Positions 1 through 10,088 of a DNA stretch of 38,534 bases are shown one piece after another. Both the position numbers and the translations under genes were made by a program. The notes under the pieces are model-generated. The model saw nothing but the letters and a program-made list of their open reading frames with translations, was not told the origin of the DNA and searched no databases. The DNA lies in the NCBI GenBank assembly GCA_025934485.1, contig JAICXX010000038.1, forward strand, positions 1 to 38,534, in the 5' to 3' direction. This DNA is from Chitinophagaceae bacterium. Lineage in GTDB: Bacteria; Bacteroidota; Bacteroidia; Chitinophagales; Chitinophagaceae. Position 1 is the first letter of the stretch, and each line of letters begins with the position of its first letter.

Positions 1-136
1 ATCACGACGGCGAAGGGGAAGCCCGATCCGCGGTAAGCGCATTTTTGAGCGGACAATTAAATGCACATTAAATCGTGGCAAATGGATTGCGCCGATGCCG
101 GATAGTTGCTATTTTCCCCGGGTTAAATCTCCGACC

Positions 137-1431
137 GTGAAACGTCATTTTTACCTTATTCCAGTGCTGTTTGTGTTTGCAGCATGTCAAAAACGCCAGC
201 TTTCTTCTAATAATCAATTGGTTGTGAGTATCGATCCGTCTAACGGCACTATTCTCAGGCGAAGCAACAGCGATACTTTCCTGGTGAGGCTTACGGTCCC
301 GGATTCCATGAACGCGGTGCCGCTTGTCTATTCGTTGCCCACGGGTGCGTGTGCCAGTTCGGGCAGGCAGGTGAGCGAAAGGGTTTTGGGAGCGGTCGCA
401 GTGGGTACCGACACCTGGAAGGATACGGTGGACCTGAGTGGCAACAAGGTGCATTTGGTAACGGTGACTGCCGCCGATGGGCTGGCGCATCATATGCGAT
501 CACTTTCGAGTATGTGGTCGAGGCGATGCCCTTGTCTTCGAACCAGGCGGCCCTTTGTTTTGGGTTCGACGGGAATACGATCTATGCCGGTACCAATCAT
601 GGTTTGCTGCGGTCAACGGATGGCGGAGTGAGCTATGCGCTTGTGCCGGGGGTGGCGCGCGACCCGGTGGTGGGCTACAGCAATGTCTATAGTGTTTATG
701 GCAAGCGAAACATGATCTATGCAGCGACGGATAGCGGGGTGGCGGTCTCGGCGGATGGCGGAAACAGTTGGGTGGTGAAGGTGCTGAAGCCGCGGCTGCC
801 GGGCGGGTACGGCTTTCCTGTGGCCCAGCTTTGTGTACAAGGGGATACGGTATATGCTGCTTGTGATGCGGGGGTATATATTTCGCGCGACCGGGGAACC
901 AGCTTCGATTCCAGCGCCAATAATTTCCTTCCAAATTCAGGCGACCCCTTTCCGGGTATCTGGAGCATTTATGCGCAGGGGAGCACGGTATACGCCGGCG
1001 GGCAAACGGGTTTCTATATCTCGGTGGATGGGGGACGGCATTTTACGGCTTATAATTCGCTGGAGGGTAAGGAGGATTTTCCGGAACGGGTAAATGGCAT
1101 CGTCGTGACCGACGGGTCGATCTTTGCGGCTACCTCCGACGGGTTGTTCGTTTCGGCGGACGCGGGACAGGATTTCAGCCGGGTCAGCAATGGCCACGGC
1201 CCGTATTTTTCCAACACGGGTATGGTTGCCGCCGCTGGGTCTACGGTATGCAGCGCGGGCGTAGGTTTGTTCATCTCGCCGGACGGCGGTAAGAGCTTTG
1301 CGCAGTATACGGCTTCCAGCGGGTTGGGCGGGCGGTTAGGGAACGCTTTTTGGACCTTTTCGGTGGCGATGAACGGGAATGTGATCTATTGTGGTAATCA
1401 GAATTATATCGCGCGGTTGACACCACGGTAA
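137..1431 (+). pseudogene. Asp-box (BNR) repeat lipoprotein, frameshifted
   Basis: A GTG start at 137 gives a short lipoprotein signal ending VFAAC (lipobox Cys17), followed by a beta-rich linker of about 100 residues. An in-frame ATG at 95 would add 14 residues before the signal, so GTG is preferred. The reading frame breaks at the GGG at 479-481. The rest of the protein continues one frame earlier from GCT at 481 to the TAA at 1429-1431. One extra G would restore a smooth junction (AADG then AGASYAITFEY). The second part carries at least six Asp-box motifs: STDGGVSY, SADGGNSW, SRDRGTSF, SVDGGRHF, SADAGQDF and SPDGGKSF. These are typical of YCF48/sialidase-type beta-propellers. The intact protein would be about 430 residues, probably outer-membrane anchored. 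The substrate or role is unknown. It is either a recent pseudogene or a one-base sequence error. Confidence 0.75.
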
Positions 1432-1449
1432 GGGTGTGGAAAAAAAGCA

Positions 1450-1477
1450 TTTGGTTGGCATAAATGTCGTACCTTTG
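1450..1477 (+). promoter_or_regulatory. Bacteroidetes-type promoter for rpoC
   Basis: A perfect -7 element, TACCTTTG (consensus TAnnTTTG), lies at 1470-1477, with TTTG at 1450-1453 as a possible -33 element. The gap of 16 nt is slightly short. The predicted transcript would have a leader of about 100 nt before the rpoC ATG at 1582, so rpoC need not depend on an upstream rpoB promoter. Confidence 0.6.
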
Positions 1478-1497
1478 CCCTCCTTGACCAGGCAAAA

Positions 1498-1584
1498 AGG
1501 CATCTTATGGATGCCTAGCCTGCGTTAAGCCCATGATTTTCAATGGGCTGGGGAATAAAGAAAAAAACCGCATATTGCAATATG
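1498..1584 (+). promoter_or_regulatory. rpoC leader with three inverted repeats
   Basis: Three inverted repeats lie between the promoter-like box and the start codon. The first is AGGCATC/GATGCCT at 1498-1504 and 1510-1516 with a 5-nt loop. The second is AGCCCAT/ATGGGCT at 1528-1534 and 1543-1549 with an 8-nt loop. The third is the perfect 14-bp palindrome CATATTGCAATATG at 1571-1584, which contains the rpoC ATG. Neither hairpin is followed by a U-run, so they look like RNA structures or binding sites rather than terminators. Function is unknown; a role in translation or attenuation is inference. Confidence 0.45.
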
Positions 1585-4500
1585 GCTATTAAAAAAGAAA
1601 ATCGTCCAAGAGCCACTTTTTCAAAAATCACCATCGGTTTAGCTTCGCCTGACAGCATCCTGGAAAGGAGCTATGGGGAGGTATTGAAGCCCGAGACCAT
1701 CAACTACCGCACTTACAAGCCGGAAAGGGATGGTTTGTTTTGCGAGCGTATTTTCGGTCCTGTGAAGGACTATGAGTGCGCCTGCGGCAAATACAAGCGG
1801 ATCCGCTACAAGGGGATTGTGTGCGACCGCTGCGGGGTAGAGGTGACGGAAAAGAAGGTTCGGCGCGAACGGATGGGTCACATCAAGCTGGTGGTACCCG
1901 TGGTACATATCTGGTATTTCAAATCCCTTCCCAATAAGATCGGTTACTTGCTGGGAATGAGCTCCAAGAAACTGGAGAGCATCATCTATTACGAACGTTA
2001 TGTCGTTATACAACCCGGTATCCGTACGGATAAGGGGCAGAACTATGGAGACCTGCTGACGGAGGAAGAATACCTGGAGATCCTGGACACGCTGCCCAAG
2101 GACAACCAGTATTTGCCGGACGAGGACCCTAACAAGTTCCTCGCCAAGATGGGTGCTGAGGCCGTTCATGATCTGCTGGAGCGGATCGAGCTGGATCAGC
2201 TTTCCTTTGATCTGCGGAATGCCGCGGCGAACGAGACGAGCCAACAACGTAAAGCCGATGCGTTGAAGCGTCTGAGTGTCGTGGAAGCTTTCCGTGATGC
2301 CAATTCCCGAATCACCAATCGCCCTGAGTGGATGGTGATGCAATACATCCCGGTGATCCCGCCGGAATTACGTCCGCTGGTTCCCCTGGACGGTGGCCGT
2401 TTTGCATCTTCCGATCTGAACGATCTGTATCGCCGGGTGATCATCCGGAATAATCGTTTGAAACGTCTGCTGGAGATCAAGGCCCCTGAGGTCATTCTCC
2501 GTAACGAAAAGCGGATGTTGCAGGAAGCTATCGATTCGCTGTTCGACAACAGCCGGAAATCAAATGCCGTGAAGGCCGAAGGCGGCAGGGCGTTGAAATC
2601 GCTCAGCGATGTGTTGAAGGGCAAGCAAGGCCGGTTCCGTCAGAACCTGCTGGGTAAACGTGTCGACTACTCCGGTCGTAGCGTTATCGTAGTAGGCCCC
2701 GAATTGAAACTTCATGAGTGCGGTCTGCCCAAGGACATGGCGGCAGAACTGTTCAAACCCTTTATCATCCGGAAGCTTATCGAGCGCGGCATCGTGAAAA
2801 CGGTGAAGAGCGCCCGTAAGCTGGTCGATAAGAAAGAGGCGATCGTTTGGGATATCCTTGAAAATATCCTGAAGGGTCACCCCGTGATGCTCAACCGGGC
2901 CCCGACGCTGCACCGGCTTTCGATCCAGGCGTTCCAGCCGAAACTCATCGAGGGTAAGGCCATTCAGTTGCACCCGCTGGTGTGTACGGCGTTCAACGCC
3001 GACTTCGACGGTGACCAGATGGCCGTTCACGTGCCGTTGAGCAGCGCCGCTGTGCTCGAAGCCCAGCTGTTGATGTTGTCTTCGCACAATATCCTCAACC
3101 CGCAGAATGGAACGCCTATCACTCTGCCTTCGCAGGACATGGTGTTGGGGCTTTACTATATCACCAAGGGTAAGAAATCCACGCCTACGGAGAAGGTCAA
3201 GGGAGAAGGCAAGCATTTCTATAGCGCCGAGGAGGTGATCATCGCTTATAATGAGAATAGGGTAGATCTGCATGCTTTCATCAAGGTGAAGACCAATGTG
3301 CGGACGGCCAATGATACGATCGAGTACAAGCTCCTGGAGACTACGGTGGGCCGGGTGTTGTTCAACCAAACGGTGCCTGCCGAAGTCGGTTTTGTCAATG
3401 CGCTGCTCACCAAGAAATCGCTGCGTGAGATCATCGGGAACATCATCAAGTGGACAAATATCCCCAAGACGGTAAAATTCCTGGATGATATCAAACAGCT
3501 GGGTTTCCGCATGGCCTTCCGGGGTGGATTGTCCTTCAATATCAATGACCTGATCATCCCCGATACCAAGGAAGACTTACTTGCCAACGCCAAGGGTGAG
3601 GTCGACGAGGTATGGGATAACTATAACATGGGTTTGATCACCAATAACGAGCGCTACAACCAGATCGTGGACATTTGGTCGCGTGTGGATACACGTATCA
3701 CCGAATCGTTGATCGTCGAGCTGGCGAATGACAAACAGGGCTTTAATTCTGTGTACATGATGCTGGATAGCGGCGCCCGCGGTAGCAAGCAGCAGATCAA
3801 GCAGCTGGCCGGTATCAGGGGTCTGATGGCCAAGCCGAGGAAGTCCGGTTCTACGGGTAGCGAGATCATCGAAAACCCGATCCTGTCCAACTTCAAGGGT
3901 GGTCTGAACGTATTGGATTACTTTATTTCTACGCACGGTGCCCGTAAGGGTCTGGCCGATACCGCGCTTAAAACGGCGGATGCCGGTTACCTCACGCGTC
4001 GTCTCGTGGACGTTGCGCAGGACGTGGTCATTACGGAAGAGGATTGCGGCACGCTGCGTGGTATCGCGACCTCCGCGCTGAAAGACAACGAGGACATCGT
4101 AGAACCACTATACGACCGTATACTTGGCCGCACTTCGCTGCATGACGTATATGATCCTGCCAGCGACAAGCTGATCGTTGCCGCCGGGGAACAGATCACT
4201 GAAGAGATCGGGAAAGCAATCGAGGATGCGGGTATCGAAACAGTCGAGATCCGGAGCGTGCTGACCTGCGAAAGCAAACGCGGCGTATGTGTGAAATGTT
4301 ATGGTAAGAACCTGGCAACGGGTTATACTACGCAGAAGGGTGATGCGGTGGGTATCATCGCCGCCCAGAGTATCGGTGAGCCAGGTACTCAGCTGACCCT
4401 GCGTACCTTCCACGTGGGTGGTGTGGCCGGTTCGGCTTCGGTTGAATCGACGATGACCGCCAAGTTCGAAGGTACTGTTCAATTCGACGGTCTGCGTACG

Positions 4501-5877
4501 GTAACTACGGTAAATAACGAAGGCGAGAAGATCCAGGTCGTCATCGGCCGTACCGGTGAGGTGCGGATCATGGACCTGAAGAACGATCGCCTGCTGATCA
4601 CCAACAACGTGCCTTATGGCGCTACGCTGATCGCGAAAGACGGTCAGAAGCTTGCCAAGGGTGAGGTGATCTGTTCGTGGGACCCCTTTAATAATGTCGT
4701 GATCTCGGAGATCGCGGGTAATGTGAAGTTCGATGCGGTCATAGAAGGCATCACCTACCGGGAAGAGGCCGACGAACAAACGGGCCACCGTGAGAAGGTC
4801 GTTATCGAAACCAAGGACAAGACCAAGATCCCCAGCATCAACATCGAAGGTGGCAAGGAGGTCAAGAGCTATAACCTGCCTGTAGGTTCGCATATCGTGG
4901 TGGAAGAAGCCGAAGAGGTAAAGGGCGGTCAGGTAATCGTGAAGATCCCCCGCGTGTTGGGTAAGCTGCGTGATATCACCGGTGGTCTGCCCCGTGTAAC
5001 GGAACTGTTCGAAGCACGTAACCCGGGTAACCCCGCCATTGTGTCCGAGATCGATGGTGTCGTAGCCTTTGGTAATATCAAGCGTGGTAACCGTGAGATC
5101 ATCGTCGAAGCTAAGGACGGTGTCGTCAAGAAATACTTAGTACCCCTGACCCGCCAGATCCTGGCGCAGGACGGTGACTTTGTCAAGGCGGGTGCACAGC
5201 TCTCCGACGGTCAGGTCGCTCCGGCGGATATCCTGAGCATCAAAGGACCCTTTGCCGTACAGGAATATGTGGTCAATGAGATCCAGGAAGTTTACCGTCT
5301 GCAGGGTGTGAAGATCAACGACAAGCATATCGAGGTCATCGTACGGCAGATGATGCGTAAGCTCACTATCGTCGATCCGGGTGATACGCGTTTCCTCGAA
5401 GAAGATACGGTGGACAAATTCGAGTTCCTCGAAGAGAACGACTGGATCTTTGACAAGAAGGTCGTGTCCGATCCGGGTGAGTCGACGAAGCTCAAGGCCG
5501 GCCAGATCGTGAGTCTGCGCGAGGTGCGGGAGGAGAACTCTATCCTGCGGCGTAACGACAAGAAGCTGGCTGAGTTCCGGGATGCCAAGGCGGCTACATC
5601 GGCCCCGCTGCTCCTGGGTATCACCAAGGCATCGCTGGGTACGCAAAGCTGGATCTCGGCTGCGTCCTTCCAGGAAACAACGAAGGTGCTTTCTTCGGCC
5701 GCTATCCAGGGTAAGAGCGACGATATGCTGGGTCTCAAGGAGAATGTGATCACGGGTCATCCGATCCCGGCTGGTACGGGTCTGCGTGACTTCGAGAACA
5801 TGATCGTAGGCAGCAAGGAAGAATATGAGCTGCTGCAAACGACCCGCGAGGCGATGCAATTCGATGAGGAAGAGTAA
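1582..5877 (+). CDS. rpoC: DNA-directed RNA polymerase beta' subunit
   Basis: This is the catalytic beta' subunit of RNA polymerase, 1431 residues, the usual Bacteroidetes length. ATG 1582 (MAIKKENRP) is chosen because it matches the conserved N-terminus. An in-frame ATG at 1543 would add 13 non-conserved residues that overlap a leader hairpin. The N-terminal zinc site is C66, C68, C81 and C84. The Mg-binding NADFDGD motif is at 472-478. The second zinc site is C822, C896, C903 and C906. The trigger-loop segment ([19 protein letters not shown]) is at 929-947. The gene looks intact. Unusually, the preceding gene is not rpoB but the broken Asp-box lipoprotein, and a promoter-like box lies in front of rpoC. 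A strong terminator follows. Confidence 0.99.
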   Translation: MAIKKENRPRATFSKITIGLASPDSILERSYGEVLKPETINYRTYKPERDGLFCERIFGPVKDYECACGKYKRIRYKGIVCDRCGVEVTEKKVRRERMGHIKLVVPVVHIWYFKSLPNKIGYLLGMSSKKLESIIYYERYVVIQPGIRTDKGQNYGDLLTEEEYLEILDTLPKDNQYLPDEDPNKFLAKMGAEAVHDLLERIELDQLSFDLRNAAANETSQQRKADALKRLSVVEAFRDANSRITNRPEWMVMQYIPVIPPELRPLVPLDGGRFASSDLNDLYRRVIIRNNRLKRLLEIKAPEVILRNEKRMLQEAIDSLFDNSRKSNAVKAEGGRALKSLSDVLKGKQGRFRQNLLGKRVDYSGRSVIVVGPELKLHECGLPKDMAAELFKPFIIRKLIERGIVKTVKSARKLVDKKEAIVWDILENILKGHPVMLNRAPTLHRLSIQAFQPKLIEGKAIQLHPLVCTAFNADFDGDQMAVHVPLSSAAVLEAQLLMLSSHNILNPQNGTPITLPSQDMVLGLYYITKGKKSTPTEKVKGEGKHFYSAEEVIIAYNENRVDLHAFIKVKTNVRTANDTIEYKLLETTVGRVLFNQTVPAEVGFVNALLTKKSLREIIGNIIKWTNIPKTVKFLDDIKQLGFRMAFRGGLSFNINDLIIPDTKEDLLANAKGEVDEVWDNYNMGLITNNERYNQIVDIWSRVDTRITESLIVELANDKQGFNSVYMMLDSGARGSKQQIKQLAGIRGLMAKPRKSGSTGSEIIENPILSNFKGGLNVLDYFISTHGARKGLADTALKTADAGYLTRRLVDVAQDVVITEEDCGTLRGIATSALKDNEDIVEPLYDRILGRTSLHDVYDPASDKLIVAAGEQITEEIGKAIEDAGIETVEIRSVLTCESKRGVCVKCYGKNLATGYTTQKGDAVGIIAAQSIGEPGTQLTLRTFHVGGVAGSASVESTMTAKFEGTVQFDGLRTVTTVNNEGEKIQVVIGRTGEVRIMDLKNDRLLITNNVPYGATLIAKDGQKLAKGEVICSWDPFNNVVISEIAGNVKFDAVIEGITYREEADEQTGHREKVVIETKDKTKIPSINIEGGKEVKSYNLPVGSHIVVEEAEEVKGGQVIVKIPRVLGKLRDITGGLPRVTELFEARNPGNPAIVSEIDGVVAFGNIKRGNREIIVEAKDGVVKKYLVPLTRQILAQDGDFVKAGAQLSDGQVAPADILSIKGPFAVQEYVVNEIQEVYRLQGVKINDKHIEVIVRQMMRKLTIVDPGDTRFLEEDTVDKFEFLEENDWIFDKKVVSDPGESTKLKAGQIVSLREVREENSILRRNDKKLAEFRDAKAATSAPLLLGITKASLGTQSWISAASFQETTKVLSSAAIQGKSDDMLGLKENVITGHPIPAGTGLRDFENMIVGSKEEYELLQTTREAMQFDEEE

Positions 5878-5918
5878 GTAACAGCCCAGGCGCGAGTCAA
5901 GATTGTTAAAAATAATAT

Positions 5919-5950
5919 AAGAAGGAGGCAACATGCCTCCTTCTTTTTTA
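5919..5950 (+). terminator. Rho-independent terminator of rpoC
   Basis: A perfect 11-bp stem (AAGAAGGAGGC at 5919-5929, GCCTCCTTCTT at 5935-5945) with an AACAT loop is followed by a T-run. It starts 41 nt after the rpoC stop and separates rpoC from the next gene. An ATG inside the loop region (5933) is in frame with the next gene but is not a plausible start. Confidence 0.9.
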
Positions 5951-5956
5951 TATTCG
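5949..5956 (+). promoter_or_regulatory. Possible -7 box abutting the OmpH-like gene start
   Basis: TATATTCG matches TAnnTTTG at all but one fixed position and ends 6 nt before the ATG at 5963. It overlaps the T-tract of the rpoC terminator. No -33 element is evident. If used, the mRNA would be nearly leaderless. Confidence 0.3.
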
Positions 5957-5962
5957 CACCGT

Positions 5963-6553
5963 ATGAAGCATATTTCTACCATTCTTAGCGTCATCGCACT
6001 CGGTCTCATCGTCGTCCTTTTTATTACCCAGAAGCAGCAACTGCAGGATATGAAAAAGCATGTGGAAGGGGAAAAAAGGGACCAGGGCAGTGGGTTCAAG
6101 GTGGCTTATTTCGATATGGATTCGGTGGAGGCGCATTACGACGGGTTCAAGGATGCGCAGGACAAGGTAAAGACGCAGACGGACGCCATGAACCAGGAGC
6201 TGAGCAGTCTGGATCGTTCTAACCAGAAGAAGATCGAGGGCTGGCGTGAAAAGGGTAACACCATGACGCAGGCGGAGGGCGAACAGGCCCAGCAACAATA
6301 CCAGCAGATGCAGCAGGAGTTCGCCAGCCGCAAGCAAGCACTGGAGCAGGCGCTGTATAAGAGCACCGAAGACCTGAAAACCAATATCAGGAAGTCCATT
6401 GAAACCTTCTTGCGGGACTATAACAAGGCGAAGAACTACTCTTATATCATCGAATACGATCCCAACAGCTTTATCTACACCAAGGATACGGTCTACAATA
6501 TCACTCCCGACCTCATCGACGGGCTGAATGCCAACTATAAAAAGTCGAAGTAA
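5963..6553 (+). CDS. OmpH/Skp-family periplasmic chaperone-like protein
   Basis: The protein has 196 residues. The start is ATG 5963 (MKHISTI), not the upstream in-frame ATG at 5933 inside the terminator. Residues 4-22 form a hydrophobic signal or anchor segment. The mature part begins with VAYFDMDSV, the strand that opens OmpH/Skp proteins. A long Gln/Glu/Lys-rich helical region (about residues 50-135) forms the coiled-coil tentacle typical of Skp, and a C-terminal strand region follows (YSYIIEYDPN). Skp-type proteins bind unfolded outer-membrane proteins in the periplasm. The N-terminal segment has no clear cleavage site, so it may stay membrane-tethered. It heads a probable operon with the permease and rfaE1 (29-bp gap, then a 4-bp overlap). 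Confidence 0.8.
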   Translation: MKHISTILSVIALGLIVVLFITQKQQLQDMKKHVEGEKRDQGSGFKVAYFDMDSVEAHYDGFKDAQDKVKTQTDAMNQELSSLDRSNQKKIEGWREKGNTMTQAEGEQAQQQYQQMQQEFASRKQALEQALYKSTEDLKTNIRKSIETFLRDYNKAKNYSYIIEYDPNSFIYTKDTVYNITPDLIDGLNANYKKSK

Positions 6554-6582
6554 AACGGGGGAAGAGTAGTATATTGTATGCT

Positions 6583-8055
6583 ATGGAAGCAACCAAAACC
6601 ACACCTATCGTGGAGCCCGTGTCTTCCGGGCAGACGACATTCAAGCCTAGTTTAGGATTGTTGGATGGAACCATGATCGTCGCAGGGTCGATGATCGGCT
6701 CCGGTATCTTTATCGTCAGCGCGGATATCACGCGGAATGTCGGCAGTGCCGGTTGGCTCCTTTTTGTATGGCTGATCACGGGGTTCATGACCATTGTCGC
6801 CGCCGTGAGCTACGGGGAGCTGAGCGGCATGTATCCAAAGGCGGGAGGGCAGTATGTTTATCTGAAAGAAGCTTATAACCCGCTCACCGGCTTTCTGTAT
6901 GGCTGGAGTTTTTTTGCGGTGATCCAAACCGCGACCATCGCTGCTGTGGCGGTTGCTTTTTCCAAATTTGCCGGTTATTTTTTCCCCGTTCTGGAGCTGA
7001 AACCCGAGAATGCAGCGTTGCATATCGGCAGCTTTATCCTTTATAAGGCGCAGGTCGTTTCGATCGTCCTCATCGTTTTTCTCACCTGGGTAAATACGCT
7101 AGGCATCAACGGTGGCAAGTGGATCCAACGCATCTTTACCATTACGAAATTGGTGTCTTTGTTCGGGCTGATCGTACTGGGGTTCCTGATCGGGACCAAG
7201 GCAGGGATCTGGAAGGCGAATTGGGTGGACGGTTGGAACATGCACAAGCTGATCCCCAGCAAGGACGGCGGGAGCATTATCGGCAGCAGTCCGGTGATCG
7301 GGTTGGCAGTTCTCGGGGCTATTGCCGCGTCGATGACGGGCTCGATCTTCTCCAGCGATGCCTGGAACAATGTGACCTTTATCGCCGGGGAGATGAAGAA
7401 CCCCAAAAGGAATATCGGCTTGAGCCTTTTTCTGGGGACGCTCATGATCACGGTGATCTATGTGTTGGCCAATCTGATGTATATGAGTGTGATGCCCATG
7501 CATGATATCGCTACCGCCCCGCAGGACCGGGTGGCTGTATCCGCGGCGAATGTGATCTTTGGCAAGGCCGGCACATACGTGATCGCGATCATGATCATGA
7601 TCTCGACATTCGGGTGTGATAACGGACTGATCCTGGCCGGCGCCCGGGTATATCATACTATGGCGCACGATGGGCTGTTCTTCAAGGCGGCCGGAAAGCT
7701 CAACAAGAACGCCGTGCCCGGATGGGCGCTTTGGGCGCAGTGTGTCGTCGCGGCGATCCTTTGTGTGAGCGGCAGGTACAGCGATCTGCTCGATATGATC
7801 GCATTTGTGGCCGTGCTTTTCTATGCCCTCACGGTGATCGGTATCTTTATCCTGCGGCGCAAGCATCCGAATATGGAACGGCCTTATAAGGCATTTGCCT
7901 ATCCGGTGTTACCGGCGATCTATATTGTCCTGGCGTTGGTGTTTTGCGTGGCGTTGATCTTCCAGAAGCCGACCTACGCGGGATTTGGATTGGCCATTGT
8001 ATTGATTGGTATACCTTTGTACTATTTGGCAGTATCCAGGAAAGCATCTATATGA
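6583..8055 (+). CDS. APC-superfamily amino acid permease
   Basis: This 490-residue integral membrane protein has about 12 hydrophobic segments. ATG 6583 (MEATKTT) is preferred over an in-frame TTG at 6574. The unwound TM1 motif GSGIF at 39-43, with the preceding GTMIVAGSMIG, is typical of APC transporters that bind the amino-acid carboxylate there. ELSGMYPKAGGQYVYLKEAY after TM2 is the conserved loop seen in the LAT/SteT-like branch. It probably acts as an inner-membrane amino-acid/proton symporter or exchanger; the substrate cannot be read from the sequence. Its TGA overlaps the ATG of rfaE1 (ATGA), so the two are likely translationally coupled, although no metabolic link is obvious. Confidence 0.88.
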   Translation: MEATKTTPIVEPVSSGQTTFKPSLGLLDGTMIVAGSMIGSGIFIVSADITRNVGSAGWLLFVWLITGFMTIVAAVSYGELSGMYPKAGGQYVYLKEAYNPLTGFLYGWSFFAVIQTATIAAVAVAFSKFAGYFFPVLELKPENAALHIGSFILYKAQVVSIVLIVFLTWVNTLGINGGKWIQRIFTITKLVSLFGLIVLGFLIGTKAGIWKANWVDGWNMHKLIPSKDGGSIIGSSPVIGLAVLGAIAASMTGSIFSSDAWNNVTFIAGEMKNPKRNIGLSLFLGTLMITVIYVLANLMYMSVMPMHDIATAPQDRVAVSAANVIFGKAGTYVIAIMIMISTFGCDNGLILAGARVYHTMAHDGLFFKAAGKLNKNAVPGWALWAQCVVAAILCVSGRYSDLLDMIAFVAVLFYALTVIGIFILRRKHPNMERPYKAFAYPVLPAIYIVLALVFCVALIFQKPTYAGFGLAIVLIGIPLYYLAVSRKASI

Positions 8056-9041
8056 CGGATTTCAAGCAACTGTTCGGGAATTTTCAGCAGATCAAAGTTG
8101 GGGTGATCGGTGATCTTATGTTGGACACCTACTTGTGGGGGCATGTGGAGCGTATTTCGCCGGAGGCACCGGTGCCCGTGGTGGCCGTGGAGCGGCGGGA
8201 GTTCCGGATCGGCGGTGCGGGGAATGTGGCCTTGAACCTGGCTTCGCTGGGTGCCAGAGTGAGCGTGCTGTCGCTTATCGGCAAGGATATGGATGGGACG
8301 ATGCTCACCGGGTTGTTGAAGGAGAAAGGAATTGAGACGGGAAGGCTGCTGGCGAGTGACGACAGGATCACGACCAATAAGGCCCGCGTGATGGGCCGGA
8401 ATCAACAGATGTTGCGGCTGGATTCGGAAACCATCCGGGATCTTGGCGCGGCGGAGGAAGATGCGATGCTGGCGGAGGTACAGCGTTATATCGAGACCGA
8501 GCGTCCACAGATAATGATCTTCGAAGATTATAATAAGGGCGTGCTTACGCAGCGGGTGATCCGCGAGGCGGTGGCGCTTTGCCGGCATTCCGATGTGATC
8601 ACGGCGGTGGACCCGAAACGAAAGAATTTCTTTGCCTATGAGGGCGTGACCATCTTCAAGCCCAATTTGAAAGAGGTCAGGGAGGGGTTGAACCTTTTAG
8701 TCGAGGAAGTGCGACTGCCGGTTTTGCGGCAGATGCATGAGCAACTGGCGGCGCGGTTGAAACACGACATCTCGTTCATCACTTTATCGGAGAAAGGTGT
8801 CTTTGTCCAAAAGGGACCTGCGGCGACCCATATTCCATCGCATATACGTAATATCGCGGATGTTTCCGGGGCGGGCGACACGGTGATCGCCGTGGCTTCG
8901 CTGGTTTATGCTGCTACGCATGACGTGCGGCTGATGGCGGAGGTCGCCAATATTGCGGGCGGTCTTGTTTGCGAGGAGGTGGGAACGGCTGCTATCGGGA
9001 AGACGCGGTTGCTAGAGGAATGCGAAAGACTGGTGCGTTGA
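8052..9041 (+). CDS. rfaE1: D-glycero-beta-D-manno-heptose-7-phosphate kinase (PfkB family)
   Basis: This 329-residue ribokinase/PfkB-fold kinase matches the N-terminal half of HldE/RfaE. It would phosphorylate heptose-7-phosphate at C1 for ADP-heptose synthesis in the cytoplasm. The family signature GGAGN is at 54-58 and the catalytic signature DVSGAGDT is at 270-277, with D276 as base. SPEAPVPVV at 36-44 and the NKARVM region are typical of the heptose kinase branch. The C-terminal cytidylyl/adenylyltransferase domain of bifunctional HldE is absent, so RfaE2 must be encoded elsewhere. The longer upstream reading (from 7944) runs inside the permease gene and is rejected. ATG 8052 overlaps the permease stop by 4 bp. 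Confidence 0.88.
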   Translation: MTDFKQLFGNFQQIKVGVIGDLMLDTYLWGHVERISPEAPVPVVAVERREFRIGGAGNVALNLASLGARVSVLSLIGKDMDGTMLTGLLKEKGIETGRLLASDDRITTNKARVMGRNQQMLRLDSETIRDLGAAEEDAMLAEVQRYIETERPQIMIFEDYNKGVLTQRVIREAVALCRHSDVITAVDPKRKNFFAYEGVTIFKPNLKEVREGLNLLVEEVRLPVLRQMHEQLAARLKHDISFITLSEKGVFVQKGPAATHIPSHIRNIADVSGAGDTVIAVASLVYAATHDVRLMAEVANIAGGLVCEEVGTAAIGKTRLLEECERLVR

Positions 9042-9126
9042 TGATCTTTTAATGATTTGTCATGGATGTTAACGGCTGTTCAATACTCTTCGATTATTCT
9101 TCAAAAATATTAGTTGGGATTTGGAG

Positions 9127-9134
9127 TAGTTTCG
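9127..9134 (+). promoter_or_regulatory. Possible -7 box abutting the isoaspartyl peptidase start
   Basis: TAGTTTCG matches TAnnTTTG at all but one fixed position and ends 4 nt before the ATG at 9139, so a transcript from it would be essentially leaderless. No convincing -33 element was seen. The 97-nt gap after rfaE1 shows no terminator. Confidence 0.4.
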
Positions 9135-9138
9135 CGCT

Positions 9139-10086
9139 ATGTCCAAGTATACATTAGCTATTCACGGGGGCGCGGGTACGATCCTGAAAGAAGATATGAC
9201 ACCCGAGCTGGAAGAGGCTTATCAGGCCGGGTTGCGGCAGGCGATGGATGCCGGTTTTGCGGTGTTGGAGCAAGGCGGATCTGCGCTGAATGCGATCAAG
9301 GCGACGATAGTGATCCTCGAAGACAATATGCTTTTTAATGCCGGGCGTGGTTCCGTGTTCACGAAGAAAGGTGTTCAGGAGATGGATGCCGCGGTGATGG
9401 ATGGGCGAACGCTGGACGCCGGCGCGGTCACGGGGGTGCGGAATGTGCGCAATCCTATCGAGCTGGCGATGGAGGTGATGCTCAACAGCAACCATGTGTT
9501 TTTGAGCGGCAAGGGGGCCCAGGATTTTGCCATCAAGCAGGGGATCAAGCTGGAACCCGATGAATATTTCTTTTCACAGTTTCGGTATGATCAGTGGAAG
9601 GCGATCCGCGATTCGGACACCTATTCGCTGGATCATACGCACCAGCGGCTGGAGGAGCTGATGCGGGACAAGAAATTCGGTACTGTGGGGGCCGTTGCCT
9701 GTGATCAGAACGGGAATATTGCTGCAGCGACCAGCACAGGTGGAATGACGAACAAGAAGTATGGGAGGATTGGAGATAGCCCGATAATCGGCGCCGGAAC
9801 TTATGCCAACAATGCCACTTGCGGTATTTCGTGTACGGGTCACGGTGAGCTATTCATCCGGGCGGCGGCGGCGCATGATGTCAGCTGTTTGATGGAATAC
9901 AAAGGGCTTTCGTTGCAGGAGGCTATGGAGATCGTGGTGCATGAGAAGCTGATGGCCATCGGCGGCGAGGGTGGGATGATCGGTGTGGACGCGCAAGGGA
10001 ATGCCGCGCTGGTCTTCAACAGCCAGGGCATGTACCGCGGCTTTAAGAGCAGCGACGGGGCGAGCGTGGTAGCGATATACAAATAA
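9139..10086 (+). CDS. Isoaspartyl peptidase/L-asparaginase (Ntn-hydrolase)
   Basis: The protein has 315 residues and begins with the family's conserved SKYTLAIHGGAGTI. It belongs to the plant-type asparaginase (IaaA) family, whose precursor cleaves itself before a threonine that becomes the N-terminal nucleophile of the beta subunit. Here that is T182 in KKFGTVGAVACD. Supporting motifs are FNAGRGSVF, MDAAVMDG, STGGMTNKKYGRIGDSPI and the substrate-binding CTGHGELFIR. It hydrolyses isoaspartyl dipeptides and asparagine. No signal peptide is visible, so it is predicted cytoplasmic. The ispD ATG is 2 bp after its stop, so they are likely cotranscribed. Confidence 0.92.
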   Translation: MSKYTLAIHGGAGTILKEDMTPELEEAYQAGLRQAMDAGFAVLEQGGSALNAIKATIVILEDNMLFNAGRGSVFTKKGVQEMDAAVMDGRTLDAGAVTGVRNVRNPIELAMEVMLNSNHVFLSGKGAQDFAIKQGIKLEPDEYFFSQFRYDQWKAIRDSDTYSLDHTHQRLEELMRDKKFGTVGAVACDQNGNIAAATSTGGMTNKKYGRIGDSPIIGAGTYANNATCGISCTGHGELFIRAAAAHDVSCLMEYKGLSLQEAMEIVVHEKLMAIGGEGGMIGVDAQGNAALVFNSQGMYRGFKSSDGASVVAIYK

Positions 10087-10088
10087 CC

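Noticed and set aside
1..136. Possible 3' end of an upstream + strand gene (TAA at 34-36 in frame 1, another TAA at 69-71 in frame 3)
   Set aside because: Too few codons to recognise any protein, and the two frames are equally open; rpoB could not be identified.
470..500. Programmed -1 ribosomal frameshift in the Asp-box lipoprotein
   Set aside because: No X XXY YYZ slippery heptamer and no evident downstream pseudoknot; a missing G is simpler.
5933..5962. Upstream ATG extending the OmpH-like protein by 10 residues
   Set aside because: It lies in the rpoC terminator hairpin and would precede the signal sequence with unrelated residues.
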